A stretch of DNA of 17,948 nucleotides from an uncultured bacterium (GTDB lineage Bacteria > Bacteroidota > Ignavibacteria > Kapaibacteriales > UBA2268), in contig CALLXS010000109.1 in NCBI GenBank assembly GCA_937875295.1, positions 1-17,948 of the forward strand. Reading direction: 5' to 3'. Numbering within the stretch: position 1 is the stretch's first letter; every line of letters starts with the position of its first letter. This document shows positions 7,813 through 15,694 of the stretch, piece after piece. The notes beneath the pieces are model-generated. The model ran no database searches and was not told the origin of the DNA. It saw nothing but the letters and a program-made list of their open reading frames with translations. The position numbers and the translations under genes are program-made.

Positions 7813-10470
7813 ATGAATATAAAATTTAGAAAATTTAACCCATTTAAATTTATTAAGTACTTATTCTTAATAATTATACCTGTAATTATTATTACTCCTT
7901 CCTTGATTTCTTCTACTCAAGGAAGCGTAAGGTATTCAGAAGAGAAATTGTCTATACTATTCCCAAGCACTACTCGCCAAGTAATAGAACTTAGTGGGAA
8001 TTGGGATAAAAGTACAAATGGCAATGATTGGACTACAGTATCATTACCAAGCACTGATGGTAATAAAGATAGAGTAGTCTATAAAAAAAATCTGAGCATC
8101 GACCCATCAATGATAAAAAAATATTCATGGGCTTTGCATTTCTATGGGCTTAGCGACCAAGTCGAAGTCTATTTAAATAGCCAATTGATTGGTAAATATT
8201 TCGGAGCTATGACTCCTTTTAGCGTAAATATTCATAAAAATTTATTAAAACCGAATCAAAATATTTTGCAATTAGTCGTTACTCCTGCAGATAAATATTC
8301 AGAATTAATAAAAGAAAAAAATATTTATTTTAAGCTTAATTCTATTGGTATCCAAAGAGAAATATTTTTAGTAGGCACTCCGCAAGTTTGGATAAAGGAA
8401 ATTAATTATAAAACCCAATTAAATAATACATTTAATTCTGCTAATATTAATGCAAAAGTTGATATTGCTTCCGGACAAATATCTGGATTACAATTTAATC
8501 AAAATGATTCTACCAGCACTTCTAATATAAATGTTATCGGAAAGGTTAATGTATCTATTAATGCCTCCATTTACACAAAAGCTGATAATACATTAATTGC
8601 GACTTCCGAACCTCAAAATATAACAATGGAAAATGAGAGAACAGCAAGTCTTAATTTCAATTTCAATGTTGCAAATCCTTTGCTTTGGTCTCCTGAAAGC
8701 CCTAATCTTTACTATGTAAAAGTAAGTATTTCCACCGGAGGAAGTCTAATTGACGAGTTATCACAAAATTTAGGTATAAGAGAAGTCAAGACTATTAATA
8801 AATCAAACAATTCAGGCGTTATTACATTAAATGGACAACCTTTTGTAATTAAAGGAATTGACTATATTGAAGACCATTATAATACCGGCTCATCTCTTAC
8901 CCCATATAGAATGGAACAAGATATTATACTTCTTAAAACTATGGGGGCTAACTTAGTAAGGTTTAAATATTCTGTACCGCACCCATATTTAGTATATCTA
9001 TGTGATAAATATGGATTATTCTTAACTGTCGATGTGCCTCTGTATAACGTACCTTCTGATTTCTTTAATGTTTATGAAATACAGAGCAGAATGAAAAATT
9101 TAGTGGAAAGAATCACTCAAAATTATAATGGACATCCTGCTACTTTCGCTTATTGTATTAGCGAGGGCTTAATTGAGACACCAAATGTACTTAGCACATT
9201 AGAAGCTCTATCATCGAGATTTAAAGCCAATACTGACAAATTATTGATGAAATCTATTTTACTAGGTAGTAAGCAAATTTCTACAAAAAATATTGATATT
9301 ATCACAGTTTTAGATAATAGAAAATACTTACCTTACGAGACTTTGTATAATCAAATTAGAAATATTTTATCAATTTCAGAGGGCAAGCCGGTTGTAATTA
9401 ATTTCGGTTTTCCAATTCAGATAAATAATTCAAATGGTTATTCCGATCCTCTTTCGCTTGAAGCACAAAGAAATTATATGCTTCATAATGCTAATTTAGT
9501 TAATAATAATAAACTCGCTGGTCTTATCTTTTGGGCTTTTAATGATTATAAGTTAAACAATCCATTACTTACAGTAAATAACTATAACCAAGATATTGCT
9601 TCTGTCGGTTTATTTAATCAAGGTCGCCAGCAAAGACTTTCCTATAGTACATTGCAAGCAATTTATACAAGCCAACAAGAACAACCACTACTCACTGCAG
9701 GATCTTATAACGAGACAATACCAATATTTTATATTATTACTTGCTTATTATTAATAATCATTTTATTTACTTTTTCTCAGAGATTTAAGAGATTTAGAGA
9801 GAATTTAACCCGTTCGCTTATACGTCCTTATAATTTCTATGCTGATATTCGCGACCAAAGAATCAAGTCTAATGGACATACCTTGATCTTAGCTTTTATA
9901 ATTGCATTATCAGTTGGATTGTATATTTCAGCAATTTTATATAATTTAAGATCTTCTGATATTGCTCAGCAATTTTTAATGTCTTTCATCAATTTCGATG
10001 CTATTCTGCCCGGATTGTTTAATCTAATATGGCTTCCACATTATATGACTTTAACAATTGCTACGATATTTATTCTAGCAATATTTATCATAGCTGGATT
10101 TATAAGATTGATTTCATTATTTGTGAAATCTCGCATTTATTATACAGATACTTTGACAGTAGTAGTTTGGGCATGTGTTCCGCTACTAATTTTATTACCG
10201 GTAGCATTATTCATAAGTAAATTATTATCTGCATTCCCATATCTCACATTATTTGTCTTATTGCTTACTTTAGTACTTTTTGTATGGGTATTATTTAGAA
10301 TTATTAAAGCAACTACTGTAGTTTTTGATATTAAAAAACCAATTATTTCATATTCTATTGGTGCTGGGTTTGCGGTAATAGTACTAGTCGCATTTTTATT
10401 TATATTAAATAGCTCAATCTCTACTTTTAGCTATTTAAGCTATCTATATCAATATTTATTAAATTCATAA
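7813..10470 (+). CDS. membrane-anchored GH2-like protein fused to a Yip1-like domain
   Basis: This 885-residue protein combines a glycoside hydrolase family 2 (beta-galactosidase/glucuronidase-like) ectodomain with a polytopic membrane domain. Residues 13-32 are a signal or anchor helix. A sugar-binding jelly-roll region (about 55-190) is followed by an Ig-like GH2 domain (about 195-325, ending NLGIREV) and a TIM-barrel region (about 335-620: LNGQPFVIKGIDY, MGANLVRF, LCDKYGLFLTVDVP, HPATFAYCISEG, LAGLIFWAFNDY, GLFNQGRQQRLSY). A helix at 636-655 precedes a basic, probably cytoplasmic linker (656-689), then five helices (about 690-711, 745-770, 781-803, 808-830, 847-867) with the five-helix layout of Yip1. 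The acid/base Glu may survive as Glu451, though the usual Asn-Glu is Ser-Glu. The nucleophile motif (usually T/S-E-Y/F-G) reads INFG at 529-532 with no Glu, so hydrolysis is doubtful. It lies 17 bases before purC. Confidence 0.8.
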   Translation: MNIKFRKFNPFKFIKYLFLIIIPVIIITPSLISSTQGSVRYSEEKLSILFPSTTRQVIELSGNWDKSTNGNDWTTVSLPSTDGNKDRVVYKKNLSIDPSMIKKYSWALHFYGLSDQVEVYLNSQLIGKYFGAMTPFSVNIHKNLLKPNQNILQLVVTPADKYSELIKEKNIYFKLNSIGIQREIFLVGTPQVWIKEINYKTQLNNTFNSANINAKVDIASGQISGLQFNQNDSTSTSNINVIGKVNVSINASIYTKADNTLIATSEPQNITMENERTASLNFNFNVANPLLWSPESPNLYYVKVSISTGGSLIDELSQNLGIREVKTINKSNNSGVITLNGQPFVIKGIDYIEDHYNTGSSLTPYRMEQDIILLKTMGANLVRFKYSVPHPYLVYLCDKYGLFLTVDVPLYNVPSDFFNVYEIQSRMKNLVERITQNYNGHPATFAYCISEGLIETPNVLSTLEALSSRFKANTDKLLMKSILLGSKQISTKNIDIITVLDNRKYLPYETLYNQIRNILSISEGKPVVINFGFPIQINNSNGYSDPLSLEAQRNYMLHNANLVNNNKLAGLIFWAFNDYKLNNPLLTVNNYNQDIASVGLFNQGRQQRLSYSTLQAIYTSQQEQPLLTAGSYNETIPIFYIITCLLLIIILFTFSQRFKRFRENLTRSLIRPYNFYADIRDQRIKSNGHTLILAFIIALSVGLYISAILYNLRSSDIAQQFLMSFINFDAILPGLFNLIWLPHYMTLTIATIFILAIFIIAGFIRLISLFVKSRIYYTDTLTVVVWACVPLLILLPVALFISKLLSAFPYLTLFVLLLTLVLFVWVLFRIIKATTVVFDIKKPIISYSIGAGFAVIVLVAFLFILNSSISTFSYLSYLYQYLLNS

Positions 10471-10487
10471 AATAATAAAAATATAAA

Positions 10488-11366
10488 ATGAATATATTGT
10501 TTAAAAGTGATTTTAAAAATCTAAAACTTCTCAACCGCGGAAAAGTTCGTGAAGTATATGCAGTAGAAGATAAAATATTATTTTTTACTTCGGATAGAAT
10601 TTCAGCTTTCGATGTAATTATGGATCAACCAATTCCAAATAAAGGAATTATTCTATCGGAAATATCTGCTTTCTGGTTCGAAAAAACAAAGCATATAGTT
10701 GATAATCATTTTATTACAAATGATGTAAGAGAATATCCTGAAATATGCCAAGAATACAAAAATGAATTAGAAGGTCGCTCAATGTTAGTGAAAAAATGCA
10801 CTACTTTGCCGATAGAGTGTATTGTGCGAGGATACGTAGCTGGCTCAGGATGGAAAGATTATAAAAAAAGTGGGAAAATTTGTGGTATTGAAGTTCCCGC
10901 AGGACTCAAAGAATTTGAAAAGCTACCTGAACCGATATTCACTCCTTCGACAAAAGCAGCCGAAGGGCATGACGAAAATATTAGCTTTGAAGAAGCGTGC
11001 AAAATAATTGGTGAAAAGAAAGCTAAGTACATCAAAAAATATGCAGTTGAATTATATAAATTTGCAGCTGAATTTTTATATAAAAAAGGTATAATATTAG
11101 CTGATACTAAATTTGAATTTGGTGAAGATACTAATAATAATATTATCTTAATTGATGAAGCTCTTACTCCTGATTCTTCGCGATTTTGGTTATTAGAAGA
11201 ATATGCACCCGGCAAACCTCAAATGAATTTCGACAAGCAAGTCTTAAGAGATTATTTAGAGCAAATTAATTGGGACAAAACTCCACCACCACCACATTTA
11301 CCTGATGATATTATTCAGAAAACATCTGAAAAATATGAAATAGCTCGAAAAAGAATTATTGGATAA
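10488..11366 (+). CDS. purC: phosphoribosylaminoimidazole-succinocarboxamide synthase (SAICAR synthetase)
   Basis: PurC joins CAIR and aspartate with ATP to give SAICAR, a late step of de novo purine synthesis in the cytoplasm. The 292-residue length corresponds to the longer form found in Bacteroidota and yeast, not the roughly 240-residue enterobacterial form. Clear signatures are the ATP-site region GKVREVYAVEDKILFFTSDR (18-37), DRISAFD (36-42), SAICAR signature 1 (LPIECIVRGYVAGSGWKDY, 107-125) and signature 2 (LADTKFEFG, 204-212), followed by DEALTPDSSRFW (223-234). The start is 17 bases after the GH2-like gene with no promoter between, so the two are probably cotranscribed although functionally unrelated. 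No other pur gene is nearby. Confidence 0.97.
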   Translation: MNILFKSDFKNLKLLNRGKVREVYAVEDKILFFTSDRISAFDVIMDQPIPNKGIILSEISAFWFEKTKHIVDNHFITNDVREYPEICQEYKNELEGRSMLVKKCTTLPIECIVRGYVAGSGWKDYKKSGKICGIEVPAGLKEFEKLPEPIFTPSTKAAEGHDENISFEEACKIIGEKKAKYIKKYAVELYKFAAEFLYKKGIILADTKFEFGEDTNNNIILIDEALTPDSSRFWLLEEYAPGKPQMNFDKQVLRDYLEQINWDKTPPPPHLPDDIIQKTSEKYEIARKRIIG

Positions 11367-11389
11367 ATCAATATTGAAAAATATATTTG
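11359..11389 (+). promoter_or_regulatory. Bacteroidota-type promoter for rodA
   Basis: TTG at 11359-11361, at the very end of purC, and TATATTTG at 11382-11389 are exactly 20 bases apart and match the -33/-7 consensus. The predicted transcript starts about 35-40 bases before the rodA ATG at 11432, giving rodA its own expression separate from purC. Confidence 0.65.
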
Positions 11390-11431
11390 ATATCACTTTT
11401 TAAAATACTTTGACAAATAAAGCAAAAATAA

Positions 11432-12688
11432 ATGTCCAAAATAAATAAAAGCTTCACATTTCAGAAAAATCAATCAGATTTTTTCGATTGGAGTACATTT
11501 TTAGTAACTATACTATTAGTTTCATTCGGTTTGATATCTATTTATTCCGCTACTTATGATTCTGGAATGAGTACATTTTTTAATCGACAATTGATTTATG
11601 CTTTCCTCGGCACAGGAGTTATGCTCGGTGTAATGCTTCTTCCGGAGAGGTTGATTTATAGATATTCATTTTTTCTTTATACTATTTCTATAATTTTGCT
11701 TATTTTGGTATTTCCTTTTGGAAAAGACGTTTATGGTACTCGTGGGTGGTTAGATATAGGAATAATGACTATTCAACCTTCAGAATTTGCTAAATTGACT
11801 ACTTTACTATTGTTAGCTAATCATTTATCGAAACGAGGTACAGATATTCGTACCCCGCGAGATTTAGGAGTCGTAGCGGCTATTGTATTAATCCCAATGA
11901 TTTTGATCTTATTAGAACCAGATACTGGCTCTGCTTCAGTATTAATTGCCCTTACATTAGGGGTATTACTTTGGACAGGTTTTGATATTTTTACAATATT
12001 ATTTATAGTTAGTATACCAGTTGTGATTATAGCATCTTTACTAGGTACTATTCAATTTGTAATCGCAGTCGCCATATTTGCAATAATTGCAATATTTTTA
12101 AGAAAGAAGTTATATATAACGGTAATTTCAATTTTTATCATTGCAGCTATCGGTTATTCAAGCCCCAAAATTGTAGAGTCTTTAGCACCACACCAGCAAG
12201 CGAGGATACATACCTTTATTAATCCTGAGGACGATCCAAGAGGAAAAGGATATAACGTAATTCAATCTGTGATGGCAGTAGGAAGCGGAGGATTCGCCGG
12301 CAAAGGTTTTTTACAAGGCACTCAAACGCAACTTAGATATATACCAAAGCAATGGACAGATTTTATTTTCTGTGTACCAACCGAAGAATTCGGATTCTTA
12401 GGTGGTACAGCTGTTATATTATTATTAGGTGGATTAATTTATCGATGTTATACAATTGCTTTTAAAATATCAAGTCCTTTTATGAGCATTTTGTGTATAG
12501 GCGTGGGGACTATATTCTTTTATCATACTTTAATTAACATTGGAATGGCAATTGGGTTAATGCCGGTAATGGGTATTCCGCTGCCATTTATGAGCGCAGG
12601 TGGATCGTCTTTGATTGTGAATATGGTTCTAGTGGGATTAGTGCTTAATGCTTATAGATCTCACCAAAAGAAAGTTTACGAAAATTAA
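11432..12688 (+). CDS. rodA: rod shape-determining protein, SEDS peptidoglycan glycosyltransferase
   Basis: RodA is the inner-membrane SEDS enzyme that polymerises lipid II into glycan strands during cell elongation, normally working with the transpeptidase PBP2. The 418-residue polytopic protein carries the family landmarks: GLISIYSATYDSG (33-45), GTRGWLDIG and QPSEFAKLT (102-123), LILLEPDTGSASVL (158-171), GKGYNVIQSVMAVGSGGFAGKG (271-292) and IPKQWTDFIFCVPTEEFGFLGG (304-325). Asp310 aligns with the essential Asp of the TDFIF motif (Asp262 in E. coli RodA). The ending GIPLPFMSAGGSSLIVNM favours RodA over FtsW. It is not next to mrdA, mreBCD or other shape genes. It has its own promoter at 11359-11389. 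The helix-bearing region before the second half includes a hydrophobic stretch of paired helices (about 183-245). Confidence 0.93.
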   Translation: MSKINKSFTFQKNQSDFFDWSTFLVTILLVSFGLISIYSATYDSGMSTFFNRQLIYAFLGTGVMLGVMLLPERLIYRYSFFLYTISIILLILVFPFGKDVYGTRGWLDIGIMTIQPSEFAKLTTLLLLANHLSKRGTDIRTPRDLGVVAAIVLIPMILILLEPDTGSASVLIALTLGVLLWTGFDIFTILFIVSIPVVIIASLLGTIQFVIAVAIFAIIAIFLRKKLYITVISIFIIAAIGYSSPKIVESLAPHQQARIHTFINPEDDPRGKGYNVIQSVMAVGSGGFAGKGFLQGTQTQLRYIPKQWTDFIFCVPTEEFGFLGGTAVILLLGGLIYRCYTIAFKISSPFMSILCIGVGTIFFYHTLINIGMAIGLMPVMGIPLPFMSAGGSSLIVNMVLVGLVLNAYRSHQKKVYEN

Positions 12689-12705
12689 TTATTTACTAAT
12701 TAATT
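12683..12705. repeat. short AT-only inverted repeat after rodA
   Basis: AATTAATTA and TAATTAATT (9 bases each) flank a 5-base loop, overlapping the rodA stop codon. The stem has no GC pairs and no T-run follows, so it is a weak candidate for a transcription end and may be chance. Confidence 0.3.
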
Positions 12706-12733
12706 CCTAAATTGTATTCTTCTACTTATAATT

Positions 12734-14167
12734 ATGAAAATGAAAATTAATAAATATTTAGTTTTACTTTTATCAATAAGCATTGCTTTTCTAGGAGTAC
12801 AAGAATTAAGAGCTAAAATTGATAATAACTCTGATAGGAGAAATAGCTTTATTGGTTCGGCATATTCTGAAAATGAATCATATAAAATTCTTGAAAAAAT
12901 TTGCAAAGAATATGGGGGCAGATTAGCTGGTTCTGCCTCATCTCAAAAAACAATTCAACTATTATCAAATGAATTAGCTAGTAATAATATATTTTATCAA
13001 ATTGACAAGTTCACAATACCGGGTTGGCAAAGAGGCAAAGCCAACTATATAAAATTACTTCATCCTCTCAAAAAAGATATTATTGGATATACAATTGGTT
13101 CTTCTCCAGCTATTGATAAATCTATTTTAGATGTAGAATATGCAAATGCAGGATTTACGGAAGAATATCTAAAAATCAATGCAAAAGATAAAGCAATAAT
13201 TATAGATTTAGATAATGCTGCCAGCGGAAATAACTTGACTCGCTCTCAAGCAATAAAAATAGCAAAAGATAATGGTGCTAATGCTGTGCTATTCTCCGGA
13301 AATAAAGATAGTTCTATGGTCTTAATGAGTGCAGGTTCATTCGATGGAGCATCAACGGGAATTCCAGCTTTTGCAATTAGTAAATATGATTCCGAACTTC
13401 TCAAAAACTCAATTATAAATAATGAAAATCCAAAAGTAGAAATCTACTCTACCGATACTCTAAGAGATATTAATTTGCAAAATCTTAGAGCAATATTTCC
13501 CGGCAAATCTACTAAAAAAGTAGTTTTAATGGCGCATTATGATTCATGGGATATTTCTCAAGGTGCTGTGGATAATGGAATTGGAATTGCTATTTTAATA
13601 GATGTCGCTAAATTAATAAAAAAATATTATCCTAATAATTTATATACTATTGAGTGCATTTGGACTGATGGCGAAGAGATTGGTTTACATGGTGCAAAAA
13701 AGCTATTTGATAAAATTAAGGATTCTACTATTGCGGTAATTAACGTTGATATGACTGGGTCGCCGACTGGTATAAATGTAATGGGTTATGAAAGTATGAT
13801 AAATTTTAGCGAAAATTTTATAAATAGTTTGCCCGGATATATATGGAATGATGGAGTAAAGAATTACCCTTGGCTTAGGAGCGATCATGCACCATTTCTT
13901 ACGTATGGCATACCTAGCTTTACATTTAATGCTTATAATGACCAAAAAATGTACAAGCACTACCATTCGATAGGAGATAATTTTGAGCTAATTAATCCAA
14001 GATATATTAGTGATGCTGTAGCTATTATTGGTCTATTTACTGTCGAATTAGCTAATTTCAAAGATATTGAAAAGCATAAATTAAATAAGCAAAGTACAAT
14101 TAAAATGCTTAAGAAGCATAAATTAGATTTACAATTAAAAAAAACTGGCGAATGGAAAGAAGATTAA
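12734..14167 (+). CDS. secreted M28-family zinc peptidase (carboxypeptidase Q/aminopeptidase-like)
   Basis: This 477-residue exported metallopeptidase starts with a signal peptide (MKMKINKYLVLLLSISIAFLGVQELRA, cleavage probably after Ala27). The full M28 zinc site is present: His268 in MAHYDSWD, Asp280 in GAVDNGIG, Glu314 (catalytic) and Glu315 in TDGEEIGLHG, Asp339 in VINVDMTG and His411 in KHYHSIGDN. An insert at about 130-245 (GANAVLFSG, GIPAFAIS) resembles a PA domain. The layout is closest to the carboxypeptidase Q/PGCP branch. It differs from the first M28 gene in length and motif wording and is not a recent duplicate. It follows rodA by 45 bases. The start at 12734 agrees with the signal peptide; a second ATG two codons later would serve equally. 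The gap has no exact TAnnTTTG match (nearest TAAATTG at 12708-12714). Substrate peptides are unknown. Confidence 0.92.
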   Translation: MKMKINKYLVLLLSISIAFLGVQELRAKIDNNSDRRNSFIGSAYSENESYKILEKICKEYGGRLAGSASSQKTIQLLSNELASNNIFYQIDKFTIPGWQRGKANYIKLLHPLKKDIIGYTIGSSPAIDKSILDVEYANAGFTEEYLKINAKDKAIIIDLDNAASGNNLTRSQAIKIAKDNGANAVLFSGNKDSSMVLMSAGSFDGASTGIPAFAISKYDSELLKNSIINNENPKVEIYSTDTLRDINLQNLRAIFPGKSTKKVVLMAHYDSWDISQGAVDNGIGIAILIDVAKLIKKYYPNNLYTIECIWTDGEEIGLHGAKKLFDKIKDSTIAVINVDMTGSPTGINVMGYESMINFSENFINSLPGYIWNDGVKNYPWLRSDHAPFLTYGIPSFTFNAYNDQKMYKHYHSIGDNFELINPRYISDAVAIIGLFTVELANFKDIEKHKLNKQSTIKMLKKHKLDLQLKKTGEWKED

Positions 14168-14168
14168 T

Positions 14169-14825
14169 ATGATTAATATTAGTTTTAATTCTTCTCCAGA
14201 TGCTATTATTTGCTTAAATTCAATTTTACCAAAAAAATCTGTTTTTAGTAAATTCCCCAATATTCCAATAATTGCTGCTGATGGAGCCACTAATCAATTA
14301 ATGAAGAAAGGAATTATTCCAAATTTTATAGTTGGAGATTTAGATTCTTGCAAGAATAAATATATTAATAGTATCCCAGTCAATAATCTAATCCACATTC
14401 CTGAACAAGATACAAATGATTTTGAGAAAAATATTAATTTCGCTCAAAATCAAAATTGGAAAAAAATATTAATATTTGGTTTCCATGGGGGAGAACTTGA
14501 GCACACACTTAATAATTGGAGTATCATTAAAAAATATTCTACAAAACTTCAATTACTCATTTTCGAATCAAAAAGATATTGTTTCCCATTAGGCAAAGGC
14601 GAATATTCCATTTCAACCAAGGATAATGAAATTATATCGCTTATTCCGCAATGCAAAGCAATACTTACTACTATTGGGTTAAAATGGGAATTAAGTAATG
14701 AAGAATTACAATTAGGAGTTCGCGAGGGTGCAAGGAATAGAGCTATTAAAGATAAAATCCAGATTCATATTCATTCAGGAGAAATATTATTATTTTTAGA
14801 TAGTAGAATTCCACTTTTTTACTAA
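14169..14825 (+). CDS. thiamine pyrophosphokinase
   Basis: The 218-residue cytoplasmic enzyme transfers pyrophosphate from ATP to thiamine, making the cofactor thiamine diphosphate. Family landmarks appear in order: AADGATNQLMKKGIIPN (36-52), VGDLDS (55-60), the metal/ATP motif EQDTNDFEKNI (79-89), GFHGGELEHTLNN (104-116) and the C-terminal thiamine-binding half with TTIGLKWEL (167-175) and GARNRA (187-192). The usual GGRxDH reads GGELEH here, a conservative Asp-to-Glu change at a normally constant position. The ATG comes one base after the stop of the M28 peptidase gene, so the two are almost certainly cotranscribed. It converges with coaX across 98 bases (14826-14923) in which no convincing terminator hairpin is visible. 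Confidence 0.9.
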   Translation: MINISFNSSPDAIICLNSILPKKSVFSKFPNIPIIAADGATNQLMKKGIIPNFIVGDLDSCKNKYINSIPVNNLIHIPEQDTNDFEKNINFAQNQNWKKILIFGFHGGELEHTLNNWSIIKKYSTKLQLLIFESKRYCFPLGKGEYSISTKDNEIISLIPQCKAILTTIGLKWELSNEELQLGVREGARNRAIKDKIQIHIHSGEILLFLDSRIPLFY

Positions 14826-14923
14826 TTTCAAATAAAATCACTTTTATTCCTTATAACTTAAGCATTGAAATCTTTTTATTCCGCAGATGAAGGTTGCCAC
14901 TAACAACTATTCATTTTTGTTTC

Positions 14924-15694
14924 TTATGCTTCATCAGAATCAAAAAAATATTTGCTAAGTACCCACATCCCTTTTAAAACTAATAATTCATCTACTTTAT
15001 ATTTAAAATCATATTTGTGTAATTTTGAAATTACACTTATTCCACCAGTGAAAATAATATTAACTTCTTTATTTTCGAAATATTTCTTTTTGATTTTTAA
15101 AATGTGAGCATTTAATCCTTCTAGGGAAATATCGATGATAGCACTTTGCATTGCTATATTTGTTTCCTTGCCAATAATTTCATCTGTATAAGAGATTCTT
15201 AATTGTGGCAAAGCACCAGTATAATAGTACAAAGCATTTGCTTGGGTCTGCAATCCGGGGTATATATTCCCACCTAAACATATTGCTTTTTCATCAATTA
15301 CATTAATAGTGATGCAAGTACCGAAATCAACCGTTATTAGTGGGCATTTTGCTGTAGTATATGCCGCAATAAGTCCTAATCTTCTATCTATACCCATTGC
15401 TGGAACATTAGAAAAATCAATATCTGTAAATTTATTTATTAATTCATTTGCTGAGAGATATTTAATTTTCAAGCGAAATAAAACATCTTTTAGAATATTT
15501 TCAGAAGCTTTATTTACTGAAGAATAAATTACCTTTTCCGGCATAGAATTGCATAAATAATTCATTAGTTCGATTTCTAAATCTACTTTATTCGATATTG
15601 ATTTAATAAGCTTATTCCCATCGAATATTTTCATTCTACTATTGCCAATATCAATGCAAATGGTTTGGTTATTTATATTATTATCGTAAGTCAT
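14924..15694 (-). CDS. coaX: type III pantothenate kinase
   Basis: CoaX phosphorylates pantothenate in the first committed step of coenzyme A synthesis; type III enzymes need a monovalent cation and are insensitive to CoA feedback. With the start chosen here the protein has 256 residues, the normal family length. It shows the ASKHA-fold phosphate motif CIDIGNSRMKIFDG (13-26), PAMGIDRRLG (98-107) with probable catalytic Asp103, TVDFGTCITINVID (121-134), GGNIYPGL (141-148) and FTGGIS (215-220). An upstream in-frame ATG at 15742 would add 16 residues unrelated to the family, deep inside birA. The ATG at 15694 is therefore preferred; a GGAG lies about 12 bases before it. Its start overlaps the end of birA by 14 bases, so the two are translated from one message. 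Confidence 0.93.
   Translation of the reverse strand: MTYDNNINNQTICIDIGNSRMKIFDGNKLIKSISNKVDLEIELMNYLCNSMPEKVIYSSVNKASENILKDVLFRLKIKYLSANELINKFTDIDFSNVPAMGIDRRLGLIAAYTTAKCPLITVDFGTCITINVIDEKAICLGGNIYPGLQTQANALYYYTGALPQLRISYTDEIIGKETNIAMQSAIIDISLEGLNAHILKIKKKYFENKEVNIIFTGGISVISKLHKYDFKYKVDELLVLKGMWVLSKYFFDSDEA

Noticed and set aside
10029..10220. Second-frame open frame inside the GH2-Yip1 gene
   Set aside because: Overlaps the membrane helices of the real gene in another frame, with no start context or motif.
10859..11215. Minus-strand open frame inside purC
   Set aside because: Antisense to conserved PurC signatures.
12700..12906. Minus-strand open frame over the start of the second M28 gene
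   Set aside because: Antisense to the signal peptide and N-terminus of a sound gene.
14826..14923. Possible terminator between thiamine pyrophosphokinase and coaX
   Set aside because: Only a 4-base GTTG/CAAC stem and a distant AAGCAT/ATGCTT pairing are present, with no T-run; not convincing.
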